Assembly: GCF_020283565.1 (NCBI RefSeq)
Contig: NC_060063.1
Span: 46,522,856-46,586,855 of the forward strand
DNA: 64,000 nucleotides
Direction: 5' to 3'
From: Trifolium pratense
Lineage: Eukaryota > Streptophyta > Magnoliopsida > Fabales > Fabaceae
Shown here in pieces: positions 40,166-51,963 of this stretch. Each line of letters starts with the position of its first letter. Positions within the stretch are counted from its first letter, which is position 1. A model generated the notes under the pieces. The model was given only the letters and a program-made list of their open reading frames with translations. It was not told the DNA's origin and made no database searches. A program made the position numbers and the translations under genes.

Positions 40166-43100
40166 ATGGTTAATGTAGGAAAAAACCCCAATTTGAAGTT
40201 CCTTCAGTTTCTTCTATTTCTGTTTTACCTCAATTTCAATAGAATCAGTTCTTATCAGATGGCAGCTATGAACTGTACAGACACAAGACGTGTTTGTACT
40301 TCTTTCTTGGCCTATAAGCCTCAAAAAAACCAATCTTTGGGAGTGATTCAGAGTATGTTTGATGTGTTACCAAGTGACATCACAGTTGAAGGAAATGGTT
40401 GGGATTACTTATTCATAAGAAAGAATTGTTCTTGTGCATCTGGTCTCAAGAAATATGTGTCTAATACAACTTACACTGTGAAATCAAATGAAGGGTTTGT
40501 TGATGATTTGGTTATGGATGCATATGATGGGCTTATTTTGCTTCCAAACACTTCAAGGAAAGCAAGGAATGGTGCTGTTATATCATTGAGGTTGTTTTGT
40601 GGCTGTTCTAGTGGATTATGGAACTATCTGTTGAGTTATGTGTTGAGAGATGGAGACAGTGTTGAATCTTTGGCTAGTAGATTTGGGGTTAGTATGGATA
40701 GTATTGAGGATGTGAATGGCCTTGATGGTCCTGATAATGTTACTGTCGGTTCACTATATTACATTCCTCTTGATTCTGGTTAGTCTTTTCCTTCATTATA
40801 ATCTAATTCAATAAATTTTCTTGGCATTTGATTGTGTGTATGAAGCACGGACACCGGATACGACACTGACATGTCGACACTGATAATCATTTGAGAAAAT
40901 GACACAATTCAATGCAATTATAAGTGTTGGTGTCACTGACACGTGTCCCGCCTAATCTGAGGAGTGTCCGTGCTTCATGTGTAGGTTTATGTATTTGTTC
41001 TCATATGTTTGAGAGGGATATTTTGGTTGAGGAAGGTTTATGTGTAGGTTGATTGTGTGTATGTTTATGATATTTGAGTATTCTGGTTTGAAGGTTTTCT
41101 TAGATGACTTGGTAATTGGTATCTGTTTGGATTTGTTTATTTGAACTTATTAACTGGCATATAAATAAGTGTGAGATTGTTCTGAAGAACTTATGAAAAT
41201 AATTCTCCATAATGTGTTTTCAAGTTATTTTTATAAGTTCTCGAGGATAGCTTATGAAAAATAGTTTAACTTTATTTTATCTTTTGTTATAGAATAACTT
41301 ATACATAAGCACTTATATGAAGCGTTTATCCTACAAGCGCTTAATTAAACTGTTTATGCAAACACGGGCCAAGCTAATAAAATAAACATCCCCATGATAA
41401 ATGAGAATTTCATGACAGGTTGCAAAAGATGAGATATGTGAAGATTATGTGTACAGTACATGTAAACTGTAAGAGGCTGAATATAAATTGAAAGTGATTT
41501 TATTTAAGTGGTTAGGAATTGGGTCAATTCTGGTCTTTCTTCAATGGTAGTATTTAATGTGTTCAACCCACTTGGGGTTGGTCGAGTGGTGTTGGCTTGG
41601 GCCCTTGGAGTATGCTCCTCTCAAGGTCTCAGGTTCGATTCCCACTGGTGCCAATTTCGGTGGGCTAAGTCCATACAGAGCAAAAAAAAACTCTGGCTTT
41701 AAATGGGGCCCCCGCAAGTGGGCGGTGGGATTGGTCCCCTTGGATTAGTCGGTCCTAAGACCGGATACCAAGTTTTCAAAAAAAAAAAAAAAAAAAAGTA
41801 TTTAATGTGTTCAGAAACACATGCTTGTATGGGAAATACCTCATATCAACTGCTACAATTGAAACAGAAAATTGACTTTGTTTTTGTGCATGTATTACTT
41901 AGACAATAAGCTAGATTTAAGGGCTGATTAATTACCGTTTCCGTGATCATTTTTTTGTGCTAAACCAATATTCCAATTATATTTGTGACATGTAATAATG
42001 TTACTCACCCTTGAAACCTAACTTCAATTTGAACTATTTTACTTCATTGCAGTTCCTGGTGACCCTTATCCTCTGAATAATGCTTCTCCACCAGCTTCTG
42101 TTCCTACCCCTTCTGTTGTTAATTTTTCAGGTATTCATCAAAATATGCTTTTAAAAAAGGAAACTATTTTTTGTGCTATATTAGAATGTTGTCGTTATTT
42201 AATTTATTTTATATTTTTGTTACAGGTGATGATGCCAATCATAAGTATCATGTACCCTATGCATTGATCATTGGTGGTTTAGGAGTTGGTCTTATTCTGA
42301 TAATGTTAGGCATTGTTCTTTGTGTTTGCCTGAGATCGTCAAATTGTTATTCTGATTCCAGAAGTCATGAAAAAGATGGCGAGGGAAAGGTCTCTCATAA
42401 ATTCCATATTCTTCGGAATCCAAGTTTTTTGTGTGGTTCTGGAAGGTACATATGCGGCAAACATGTTGACCACAAGCAAACAGATGGTGACTCCAGCACT
42501 CGCACAATTACCGTCCCAAAAGCTTCAAGTAAGTAACCTTCTTATCGTATGATTGTAGCTCAAAGTAGTTATGTTTCGCATGCACTGCATTCCTATATGC
42601 AATCCTTGAACTTGGATTTATACATGTTGGTTTTACATTTACCTCTGTGCCAATATTAATGACTTGTTATTTTAAATTGGAGTGTATGCATAATATGGAT
42701 GCATTAATTATTGCAGCTCTAGGGCCGGACGTATTTGATATGGATAAACCTGTAGTTTTTGCATATGAAGAGATTTTTTCGTCAACTGAAGGCTTCTCTG
42801 ATTCAAATCTACTTGGACATGGAACATATGGATCTGTCTACTATACCCTCCTTTGCGACCAGGTTCGTGACTGTATATTCAAAGTCAGTTATAGTATTTA
42901 TAAGAACGTCGGCTAGTAATAGGATCATTACATGTCTACTAATAGTTTCCTTTTTCTCAACGATTTTTACTGGAATCCTTCTAGGAAGTTGCTATCAAAA
43001 GAATGACGGCTACAAAAACAAAAGAATTCACATCAGAGATTAAAGTTTTATGCAAGGTTCATCATGCTAATCTGGTAATTTATTTTTCGTTTTCGATCAT

Positions 43101-45340
43101 AATATATAATAACATGCTTTGATTTTGGAGCCAATTTTGAGGCATCATATATAATGTCTGAGTTGTTTTTTTTATTAATTTGTCAAGGTAGAATTGATTG
43201 GCTATGCAGCCAGTCATGATGAGCTTTTCCTAGTTTATGAATATGCTCAAAAGGGTTCCCTCCGAAGCCATTTGCATGATCCTCAAAATAAGGGTAAGTT
43301 TATGTATCTATGTATTAGTCTATGAATTATTAATTGCGGCTATTTGTGTGGACCTATAAATTTACTATCTATATTGACTTTTTAAAAAGGTAATGAAATG
43401 ATTTGGTATTATAGAAAGTAGAAACAGACAAACAACTTATGACATGTCTAGAAGTTGTTTTAGGTTATTTTCATAGGCTCTCTAGGATAACTTATGTTAT
43501 GGAAACAACTTATAGATTATATGAAACTAATTTCACATTATTTTATCTTTTAATATAGAAATAGCTTATACACGAGGGTCCAAATTAAGTTGTTTAATCA
43601 AACAGGACCATAGTTCACGACCATTATTTATCTTGCTTATAGGTCATTCACCACTATCATGGATCATGAGGGTCCAAATTGCACTTGATGCTGCTAGGGG
43701 ACTTGAATATATACACGAGCACACAAAAGCACATTATGTTCACCGAGATATAAAGACAAGCAACATTTTACTTGATGCTTCCTTTAAAGCAAAGGTAATT
43801 TCTACAGTATTACATACTTTGTATATGTTTCACATATGTTGATTATCATTTGTCACAGATCACTCTTTGTTTCTCTAGATTTCAGACTTTGGATTGGCGA
43901 AACTTGTCGGGATAACAAATGAGGGGGATGTTTCAACTACCAAAGTTGTTGGTACATATGGATATCTTGCTCCGGAGTAAGTAATGTTCACTGATTTTTT
44001 TTCTTCTGTTGTTTGTTCTCCTTCGTAAAAATGAATAATATCGCAAATTATTTCTGATACTTTGCAGATACTTGACTGATGGCCTTGCAACAACCAAAAG
44101 CGATGTTTATGCATTTGGTGTTGTTCTTTTTGAGACTATAACCGGAAAGGAGGCCATTATTCGAACAGAAGGCATGATGACAAAAAATCCTGAAAGACGA
44201 TCACTAGCATCAATAGTAAGTTTTGCTTATAAGACATCATTGTAAATAAAAGTTCTACATGCATGAAGTTCTGTCTTGCTTTGCAGAAAAATTTGAAAGG
44301 GCTCGAGTAACTTGTAAATATCAGATCGAATGTGACGAAAGTTTATTAAATACTACCTCTGGTCCTAATTATACTAATTTTAACAGAAATTTTTGTCTCA
44401 TAAGAAAAAGTTGCAACTTTTTGGTTCCTTACTTTTTTAAACCTCTACATTGCTCATTATTCCATTCATGATGGCATTCCTTAGTGTTTTACCGTTGCAA
44501 GTTTGTTTCCGAGGTATTGCCTTAAATGTTTGTTAAAAATTGCAGATGTTGGCAGTTCTTAGGAACTCACCTGATTCATTGAGCATGTCAAGCTTGAAAG
44601 ATTACATTGATCCAAATATGATGAATCTGTATCCTCACGATTGTGTATTTAAGGCAAGTTTCTCTATTTTCACATATTTTTCTTATGCATTATGGTTTGT
44701 GGTATTTTGATATGTTAACCAAGAAAGTTGAAGATTGTTCAGCTGAAAGCATAATGGATGTAAAATTTATTTATCACATACTTCCTACATGAATCCATAC
44801 ATTTGCATAATTTCACACATTAGTTCTTAAGTGATGTCTCGAGGGATGACAATTTGTGTTATGTGTGGCTCATAGTTTACTGATAGGTAGGCAAGTCAAC
44901 CCTGTGGTGCGGTTCAAGACTAATCTTGTAAACTGGACCGTAGTATTTAAACATAAGTTGTAATCTGCAAACCTAAACTTGAATAATAGAAAGACACTAC
45001 AGCTGCCACTTTGTAGTTGGAGCGTAGGCAAAATTAGCTGAACTCCGTGATCAAATCATATGTGTTCTCTGTTTGCATTTTTTCATGTTTTCTTTTGAAC
45101 TAGAGTTGTTATTCTAACAATTTGTTTCAGATTTTGAGACTCATTCTTGTTTCGGTGTAATTTTTGTGTGCGTAGATGGCTTTGCTGGCAAAGCAATGTG
45201 TGGACGATGATCCGATCTTACGACCAGATATGAAACAGATAGTGATTTCCATCTCACAGATTCTTTTGTCTTCTATTGAGTGGGAAGCAACACTAGCTGG
45301 GAATAGCCAAGTATTCAGTGGACTTGTTCAGGGAAGATAG
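40166..45340 (+). CDS. LysM receptor-like kinase (AtLYK3 / EPR3-type clade)
   Basis: Plasma-membrane receptor kinase whose ectodomain binds chitin- or exopolysaccharide-type carbohydrates. Eleven exons join in frame to 668 residues: 40166-40778, 42053-42130, 42226-42528, 42717-42862, 42985-43074, 43188-43293, 43643-43794, 43879-43976, 44068-44215, 44546-44653, 45176-45340. A signal peptide covers about residues 1-30. The ectodomain has the conserved cysteines (NCTD, VCTSF) and two CXC motifs (88-90 CSC, 145-147 CGC) separating LysM-like units; the third, residues 152-202, is the most typical. The membrane span is about 241-265. The kinase is complete: GHGTYGSV loop (365-372), VAIK lysine K385, HRD 479-481, DFG 499-501 and APE, so an active RD kinase is predicted. 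Intron 10 needs a GC donor (AAG|GCAAGT). A SINE and a small MITE lie in intron 1. Placement near AtLYK3/EPR3 is from recalled similarity; the exact orthologue was not fixed. Confidence 0.95.
40841..40977. mobile_element. Small MITE in intron 1 of the LysM kinase gene
   Basis: A 137-bp unit with perfect 14-bp inverted ends, TGAAGCACGGACAC, and TGTGTA on each side as a possible target duplication. Superfamily not settled. Confidence 0.7.
41566..41796 (+). mobile_element. tRNA-derived SINE, copy 2, in intron 1 of the LysM kinase gene
   Basis: Same family as 15788-16035: box A-like GGTCGAGTGGTGTTGGCTT, box B GGTCTCAGGTTCGATTCC, then the shared GCCAATTTCGGTGGGCTAAG body and a long A-tail. It is flanked by the perfect 17-bp duplication AGTATTTAATGTGTTCA (41549-41565 and 41797-41813). 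It has the single form of the 3' block that is doubled in copy 1. The long A-tail and perfect duplication suggest a young insertion. Confidence 0.92.
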
Positions 45341-45859
45341 GAATCAAATATAAAGAGTTATTAATTTTTTTGCTTGATTGTGATGTATCAATAGGAGCAT
45401 AGACTTGTGATGAACATGAGAGGGTCAATCAGTATCTTCTTTTTTATCTTGAAAGCTATATCTTGATTTTATTTTTAGTTATATAGAAAATTTTAGGAGT
45501 AATTTAGAGCATGTGATGATGGAGCTAAGGATGGATTTGATTGATATATGAGTTGTAATGTTGACAGTAGTATATGCATGTATGTCTATATAATCTTTTT
45601 TTTTTTTTTTTGATAATCGCATGTCTATATAATCTTTGATTCCATGCAATGCTTCATTTTTATTTTTCTCTTTGATTTAATAGTAATTTAAAGTAATGAT
45701 GTGTTGCCTTCTAAAATAAAACATATACACACATGTGAATTTTATTTCCATCTTTATAACCATATAACATGCATGGCATAATATCACAAATCCATGTCAC
45801 AAATGTATATAAAAATATATATCATATCCTTAAAGCTAGCTATCTAGCTAGTGCGAGTA

Positions 45860-45990
45860 ATTCTTGCATAGACACAAATACAAATTTATAGTGTTTAGGT
45901 ATACACACATAAAACTTCTCTCTTTTTTCATTCATGTGAGTGTGCATAAACATTGTTTATTTGTATTTGTGTCCATATTAGACTATTTCC
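45860..45990. repeat. Long imperfect hairpin (possible small-RNA precursor or foldback element)
   Basis: The arms 45867-45910 and 45933-45978 are near reverse complements: GACACAAATACAAAT on the left pairs perfectly with ATTTGTATTTGTGTC on the right, TGTTTA with TAAACA, and CACAT with ATGTG, around a loop of about 22 bases. Weaker pairing extends outward for about 20 more bases. The stem of 45-65 bp with few mismatches is in the size range of plant miRNA precursors, but no known miRNA sequence was recognised. Confidence 0.5.
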
Positions 45991-46034
45991 TGGCCAAGGC
46001 CTATCAAGGTTTATTTAGCTATATAATATTTATA

Positions 46035-46208
46035 TTATAATAATAATTTCACACACAAAATATTAAAACATAAATAATGATAATTCACGCAATCTGATTT
46101 CGCTTGAGTACATTGCTCACCTATAATTCCAACCTGGGCCTCAACCTTATAGCCATTCATAATTGTCAAAACAACAATGAGAAATAAAACAAATGAAATA
46201 CTCATCAT
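46035..46208 (-). CDS. Candidate small secreted cysteine-containing peptide, 57 residues
   Basis: Not recognised as a named family. The frame starts MMSISFVLFLIVVLTIMNGY and has a clear signal-peptide shape: a hydrophobic core at residues 3-17 and a likely cut after KVEA (24). The short mature part contains four cysteines, in EQCTQAKSDC and YLCFNILC. A TATA box (TATATAT, 46317-46323, minus sense) sits about 110 bases upstream of the start, the spacing usual for plant small-peptide genes. A GT donor is possible right after the second cysteine (TGC|GTGAAT), so the true protein might continue into another exon, but none was found. The long hairpin at 45860-45990 lies just downstream. It could be a defensin-like or nodule-type peptide relative; that is only a guess. 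Confidence 0.4.
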   Translation of the reverse strand: MMSISFVLFLIVVLTIMNGYKVEAQVGIIGEQCTQAKSDCVNYHYLCFNILCVKLLL

Positions 46209-46316
46209 TTTTGCCGTAGTACTATATGATCAATAATAATATTACTTACTCTTTTAGACTTTGTTATATATTTTTCTTTTGATTGCATGAATGAATTGGC
46301 TTCAAAGGTGCTCCCA

Positions 46317-46323
46317 ATATATA
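46317..46323 (-). promoter_or_regulatory. TATA box of the candidate small peptide gene
   Basis: CTATATATTGGG on the minus strand, about 110 bases before the candidate start codon at 46208. It is the only promoter-like signal seen for this locus. Confidence 0.4.
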
Positions 46324-46557
46324 GGACTAATGTTTTACTTAAATCAAGTGGAATTGATTAAATTTGGTTTTGCGTGAGGATAATTATTTTCAAAAAATTG
46401 AAAGTGTGTGGGAATTCCATATAGCATTAAATATTTACCAAGTGTGGTTTCCGTTTATGGTTGTAGTTTTAGATCATCTTCAATAAGAGTATCAAAGAGA
46501 GTATCATAGATTAAAGATTCGTATCTTAATTTTTTTATCATTCATGACACAGAGGGT

Positions 46558-46879
46558 CCGTTTGATCTAAAAAATCTAAATACTGGACAGAACAGTACAG
46601 GACAGTACAAGACAGAACAGCACAAGACAAACGTTTAAGGTATTGAACAAACTTTGTGTTGTACGATGTTTGGTGGACAAAAGGTTATTTTGGTATTTTA
46701 GACAACTTGTGCTGAGGACAAAAAGTTGTCCCGTGGTTCTGTGGGGGACAAGAATTTCAAGTTTTGTCCTGTCTCTTGGCCCCCAGTTTGTCCAGTACCA
46801 GGAACAGTTTTAAAATCAAACAAAGTACAGCAGGAGTTGTCATGTCCTGTCCCTTATTTTTTAGCAGATCAAACGCACC
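46558..46879. mobile_element. hAT-type MITE
   Basis: A 322-bp element with inverted ends sharing CGTTTGATCT and AAAAAAT, and a perfect 8-bp duplication CAGAGGGT (46550-46557 and 46880-46887). It is the intact relative of the split copy around 15684-16250. Confidence 0.88.
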
Positions 46880-47018
46880 CAGAGGGTATCAAAATTGATG
46901 ATACGATACCTTAATAAGGTATTGTATCATCAATTTAATATCATTAATTTCAGTTAAAATAATAAATATAAAAGGTACCACTTGTTAATAATGTATGATA
47001 TTCAAAGTGATATTAGTC

Positions 47019-47882
47019 TAGAGGTGGCAAAGTGGGCATGCCCGCCCCGTTTAGGCCCGCTCCGTTTAAGCCCTCCCAAAAGCGGGGCGGGGCGGGCCAA
47101 CTTAGGTGTTCAGGATCAACAACTCAAGCCCGCCCGTTTATTGGCGAGTTGGCGGGTTGGCGGGCCGGCCCGCCAAATAATATATATTATTTTTAATAGT
47201 TTGAATTATAACTTCACAATTCTTACCTCCTATTTGATGTTAAAAAAATACTAGCAGATTGCATTGAGAGAAGATTGTGAAGTTAAGCAGGTTGAATTAT
47301 AACTTCACAATTCCTTAAAATTCTTACCTCCTATTTTTAAACTAACAGAAAATAGGGATAATTAAGAGTTGAGAGAAGATTGCAGCAGAGAATAGGGATA
47401 ATTAAATTAACGGAAACATTAATTAAGTTAATAAGTAATTCCTTACAATTACCCTTAAATTAAACTAACACTTACAATTACCCTTAATTAAACTAACAGA
47501 ATATCAACTAAGTTAATAAGTAATTCATTACAATATAAGATAAAAGGATAAATACTAGCATAAAGGGAGCACGACGGCAGATGAAATGAATGAATGCAAC
47601 AAACAACCCTAATTTTGGCAGAAAAAGAAACGTGAAGTTTTATATGAGAGAAAAATATTACTGGATTGAGATTTGGGCTCCTCATTACAAGCCCAATTTT
47701 CAGTAAAAGTAAAAAAAATTAAAAAGCCCGCGGGCTAACCCGCCCACCCGCCCCATTTTTTAGGCGGGTTAGGCGGGGGCGGGCCACCTTAAGGTAGCGA
47801 GCCGAAAATCTCAGCCCGGCCCGCCAAAAATGGTGGGTCAAACGGGTCGGCCTGGCGGGCCCGACCCATTTTGCCACCGCTA
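47019..47882. mobile_element. GC-rich-ended MITE, probably hAT-type
   Basis: Ends TAGAGGTGGCAAAGTGGGC and, as reverse complement, TAGCGGTGGCAAAATGGGTC, each followed by about 100 bases rich in GCGGG/CCCGCC in an otherwise AT-rich region. It has an AT-rich centre with two related copies of GAATTATAACTTCACAATTC (about 47202 and 47294). No clear target duplication was seen. Confidence 0.6.
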
Positions 47883-49268
47883 GGTATCACCATTTGAGCA
47901 AAATATCCATGAATTGCATAAATATTACATGACATTGTAGGGACCACTTATTAAGAATGTATGATACCCAAAGTTGATTAACTTATACATTTATTAATTA
48001 AATTAAATAGGAGTAATTAAATGGTATAATATATTAATGTAGATGACATAGAGGTTTACGGTTGGTGGTGTGGATATATATCAAACTCAAAGTATCCTTA
48101 ATATAGAAAAAAAATAAGGATATATAAAATACATGACCACTTAATATGTTTGATAATTTGATTGTGTGTTGGTTAATAATAGTTTTTTAAACAACATCAT
48201 CAGATCACTTATTATTAGCATGATCTTAAAATTAACTTTATTTTTTTAATCAACCACATCAAATTTTTTGACTAATTTTTCTTGAGGCAGAATAGTAAGT
48301 TTAAAAGCATTAAAATAGTTGTTTGTTAACATATCTTTGAGTGCACATCCTTAAAAAAAAAATCTTGACTGCACAAGTTAATTTTATGCAATATTGATAT
48401 TATTTTGTAATAACAAAAAATAAGTAAACACATGAGTATATTTATAAATTTGTGAAGAGTTAAAAAAAAAACCTACCAAAATTATATTTAATGCAAAATT
48501 AATGGATGTAAAAAAATAATAAAACAATAATAATAAAGTAAAATATATAGAGAGAGCTATGTTGTATATATGATGAACACACTTTTATGGACAAAAATTC
48601 GACACCCGTATTTTGCCTCTTTCTATACATAGTTTTTGAAGTGTGCAAAAAATATTAAAAAAATTTAAAAAATGGCACGGATACGTAGGTTTGTCGTATT
48701 TTGTGTTTGAAAATTTGTGTTGAAATAATACTTTTCATATATTAAATGCAAAATTGGAAGGGATGTGACAAATTAAAGGATCAAAATACTGCAAAAACAA
48801 GTAAGAGAAAAGAACCTCACATAAGCAAGCAGTTCAGTCTAGTCGCTTTTGGCTCTTTGAGCCATAAAGTCTACTCTATCTTGAAACAAGGTATCATCCC
48901 CTCACCCTAAATTTTTGTTATAACAAAAAAATCAAGATGTTTTTTTTAAAGGGTCCGGATAATTTAGAATTCGATTGTGAGATAAGTAAAGTCTAACAAA
49001 AAATTGTTTGTACTCCGATCACTCCAATAATATTCTTGGTAGCTACCATTTGAACTACACGACACAATTAATTTACAAATTTATTCATAATTTAGAAGAT
49101 AAATTCTTGCTTATGATGCTGTTAATCATATCAACTTTTATATATATAAAAAATATAAAATATCCCGTTATACAAAACGACGTGCTTGTCTCGCGTTTAA
49201 GAACCCGCCTTTTACCTAAACATTCAAAATTACAGTGAAGCAGAATTTGGGGAATGAATTTTGCATAG
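47883..49268. other. AT-rich spacer upstream of the 49.3 kb gene
   Basis: No exon on either strand. It includes homopolymer runs and, in the last 100 bases, a probable 5' UTR of the next gene. Confidence 0.35.
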
Positions 49269-51963
49269 ATGATGATGACGACGAAGAAGAAGACAACAAC
49301 AATGAATGAAATCGATGACCATTCCTCCCTCACCCGTCTTCACTCCGATCTTTCTTCTCTTCTCTATCAGGTATCTCCTCTTTTTAATTTCATCACTTTT
49401 GTTTTTTTTTTTTTTTTTTCGTTTTCAATTTTGATGAGATGAATGCAATGTTATTAAATTATTCTATTATCATCATCATTTTTGGTGAAAAAAAAATCAT
49501 TTTTTGGTGAAAAATTTCATATTTTGATTGATATTAGGTTTTTGAATGAAAAATGAGAAAAATCACATTTTGAATTTGAATGTTAGATTGACGAGCTTGT
49601 TGTGAAAGCGCTTGAAGTGAACAAGAGCGTGAGAAAAGAAGGAAAAAGAGAAATAGAATCATTCTCCAATTTGTTGTCTGAAATGCTGTCAAGTTTAAAG
49701 GTGAAAAACCCTAAATTTGGTTTTCAACTATTGTTTATAGAGTAAATTGTTATTTTAGTCACTAAATGTGTGAATCTGTGTCGTTATAGTTTCTGAATGT
49801 ATCGAAATTATAAAAATTTCGAGTTAATACCCAACTTGGTCCCTTACTTTATCGCTTGTTTCAAGCTAGTTCCAAAGACCCTTACTTTATCGTAATACCA
49901 AAATAGTTTCTCAACATTAGGAAGAATTGGGGTCGTATAGTCGAGCGATGCATTTCTTTCCTCGAAGCAAACCCTAGCTCTTCAATTTCTTGGGTCAATA
50001 GAGTAAGGAATCGGGTCGCCCATGAATTGGCTAAATGGGCTGAGAATGAGCCAGATATGGATTGGCCCAATTCTTTTCCTACTTGTATTTCTCCCCATAT
50101 CCAAAATGATATGGGTCTTTTGTACCCTCCCTAGTTTGTTCTTAATAAATATCTTTTCTTCAAAAAAATAAAATAAAATAGTTTCTCAACATTGGGCAAT
50201 GTTAATCAAGTTGGTCCCTCTGTCACTTCCAACTTAACTGGAAGTGGCAAAGAGACCAACTTGATTAACATTTTGAGCCATGCCACGAACGATTTTGGGA
50301 TTATGGTAAAGATGGGGGCTGTCTTGAAACAGGTAGCAAGTGTCAGGGACGAAGATGGGTATTTACTATAAAAACATCTATGATTGTGCCTTTTGTTAGA
50401 CCAACTTGATTAACATTTTGAGCAATGCCTCAAACGATTTTGGGATTATGGTAAAGACGGGGGATGTCTTGAAACAGGTAGCAAAAGTCAGGGATGAAGA
50501 TAGGTATTTACTCTAAAAACATCTATGATTGTGCCTTTTGTTAGTAGTTTCATTATGGACCGAACTGACTATTGATAGTTATGAAAGACATATTCGGAGA
50601 TGCTTTTATAATTTTGATACATTTAGAAACTATAATGATAGCACTTGACATATTCAACAACCAAGATTGTTGTTTACTCTTGTGATTCTTCAATATTCTA
50701 CCTTTAAATGTTTTCCCTGTTGAGTGTTTTTGTTGTTGTTATTATCAAATGCAGCCATGGGCACCAAAATTGGAAATTGCACTTTCATCAACTTCAGTGG
50801 AATCTGAAAGTAAAAGTGAAGAAGTTACTTGTGATGATAGTAATGTGAGTGACTGTGAAAGTCCTAAAGAGACTACATTGGTGTCTCCTTCTCCCCTTGT
50901 TTCATGGCGTGCTAATTGTACTGTTCAGAGAGGTAGACAAATGTTTATGCTCACACCACTTCCATTATCAAAAGCATTTTTATCATCCAAACCACAACCA
51001 CAAACCAAATTGGATTTCAGCGAATTGGCTTCCTCCAATAATACTTCAATGCTTTGCGGTGTTGTAACAAAACCAACTCCGATAAAGCATCCCCTTTCTC
51101 TTGTGACTGAAGAGGCAACAATTAATGAAGAGCTTGAGTTGATTTCTTCGCCGGATTTTTCTAAAAGAGATACCTCCATGCTTTATATGATGACTCCTTG
51201 CTTGAAAATGTCACCTCCAAAGTCTTGTGTTTTGCTTGAACCCATATCCGAAATACGTCACTTGGGAAATGACAGGGTTCGAAAGGCCACCCCTTTTCCT
51301 GTTGGGGTTCATTACAGTGATTCAGATGATTCAGAATCTTCTGGTAATAATGATGTGTCACGGGGTTTGGCGATGAAGTATCCAGAACTCATGGGGATAC
51401 AGTGTGTTCCTAAATCAGGAATTGTAAAGAAAAATGTTGAAGAATCACCTGTTTGGCTTACCTCACCTCCAAAGACTTGTGTTTTGTTAGGAACACCTGA
51501 TGAGAAATCATTGGAGTTGGAAAAGGCTGATAAGGAATCGTGTATACCTATCTCTGAATCCATTCTTAATCAACAAATCAGTAAATTGAATTTGAAAGAA
51601 GATATTTCCAAAGGTCACAATCAAACACAAAAATCTTGTAACCAAGGTAACGATTGACCTGTTACATAAGCTTGTTGAGTTAACATGGGTTGTGTGCTTA
51701 ATAATAGCTGTTGTGTTTTTTTCTTCTTTGCAGATCATTTTGATGGCAACTTATCACATATAGAGAGCACTCCCATGTGGCTGAAGCCTGAGAACACAAT
51801 ACAAAGAGGGAAACGTGCTGGTGAAAATACTTTGAAGAAGGAATTATGGGCTAAGTTTGAAGAAGCATCCACTTGTGGTTTTGAGCAGAAGTGTCACACA
51901 GTTAGTAAGAATTCTCAGAAAGGGTTTCTTGACCTACTGGAAGAAGCTTCATGTGATGACTAA
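49269..51963 (+). CDS. Conserved plant protein of unknown function, Ser/Pro-rich
   Basis: Four exons join in frame to 445 residues: 49269-49370, 49587-49700, 50755-51646, 51734-51963. The N-terminal part (about 10-72) is predicted helical and may form a coiled coil (LTRLHSDLSSLLYQIDELVV, then KALEVNKSVRKEGKREIESF). Next comes a conserved-looking block LVSPSPLVSWRANC and RGRQMFMLTPLPLSKAF (115-145), then a low-complexity region with two copies of an SPPK(S/T)CVLL(E/G) motif, and an acidic C-terminus, FLDLLEEASCDD. The block is recalled from uncharacterised plant proteins; no enzyme fold or catalytic residue is visible. Several in-frame ATGs open the gene; the first was used. Intron 2 (1.05 kb) holds a foldback element with a nested LINE. 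The reading frame is unbroken, so the gene looks functional. Confidence 0.85.
49821..50398. mobile_element. Foldback-type element in intron 2 of the 49.3 kb gene
   Basis: The segment from about 49821 to 50233, less the LINE, is the reverse complement of 50234-50385. The two arms meet at CACTTCCAACTTAACTGGAAGTG near 50234. Paired landmarks are TTAATACCCAACTTGGTCCC against GGGACGAAGATGGGTATTTA, and AATGTTAATCAAGTTGGT against ACCAACTTGATTAACATT. The arms are roughly 140 bp each and diverged, as in an old foldback MITE. Confidence 0.75.
49919..50174 (+). pseudogene. Severely 5'-truncated LINE insertion with target duplication
   Basis: About 256 bp encoding the last residues of a LINE RNase H domain (ISWVNRVRNRVAHELAKWAE, then PDMDWPNSFPTCI and a stop), a short 3' UTR and an A-rich tail. 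It is flanked by a perfect 19-bp duplication (49900-49918 and 50175-50193) containing AGTTTCTCAACATT. It interrupts the left arm of the foldback element, so it is younger than that element. Confidence 0.9.
50254..50543. repeat. Tandem duplication of about 145 bp in the foldback right arm
   Basis: Two adjoining copies (50254-50398 and 50399-50543) differ at roughly ten positions. Both run from GACCAACTTGATTAAC to GATTGTGCCTTTTGTTA. The second copy lies outside the original hairpin. Confidence 0.9.
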
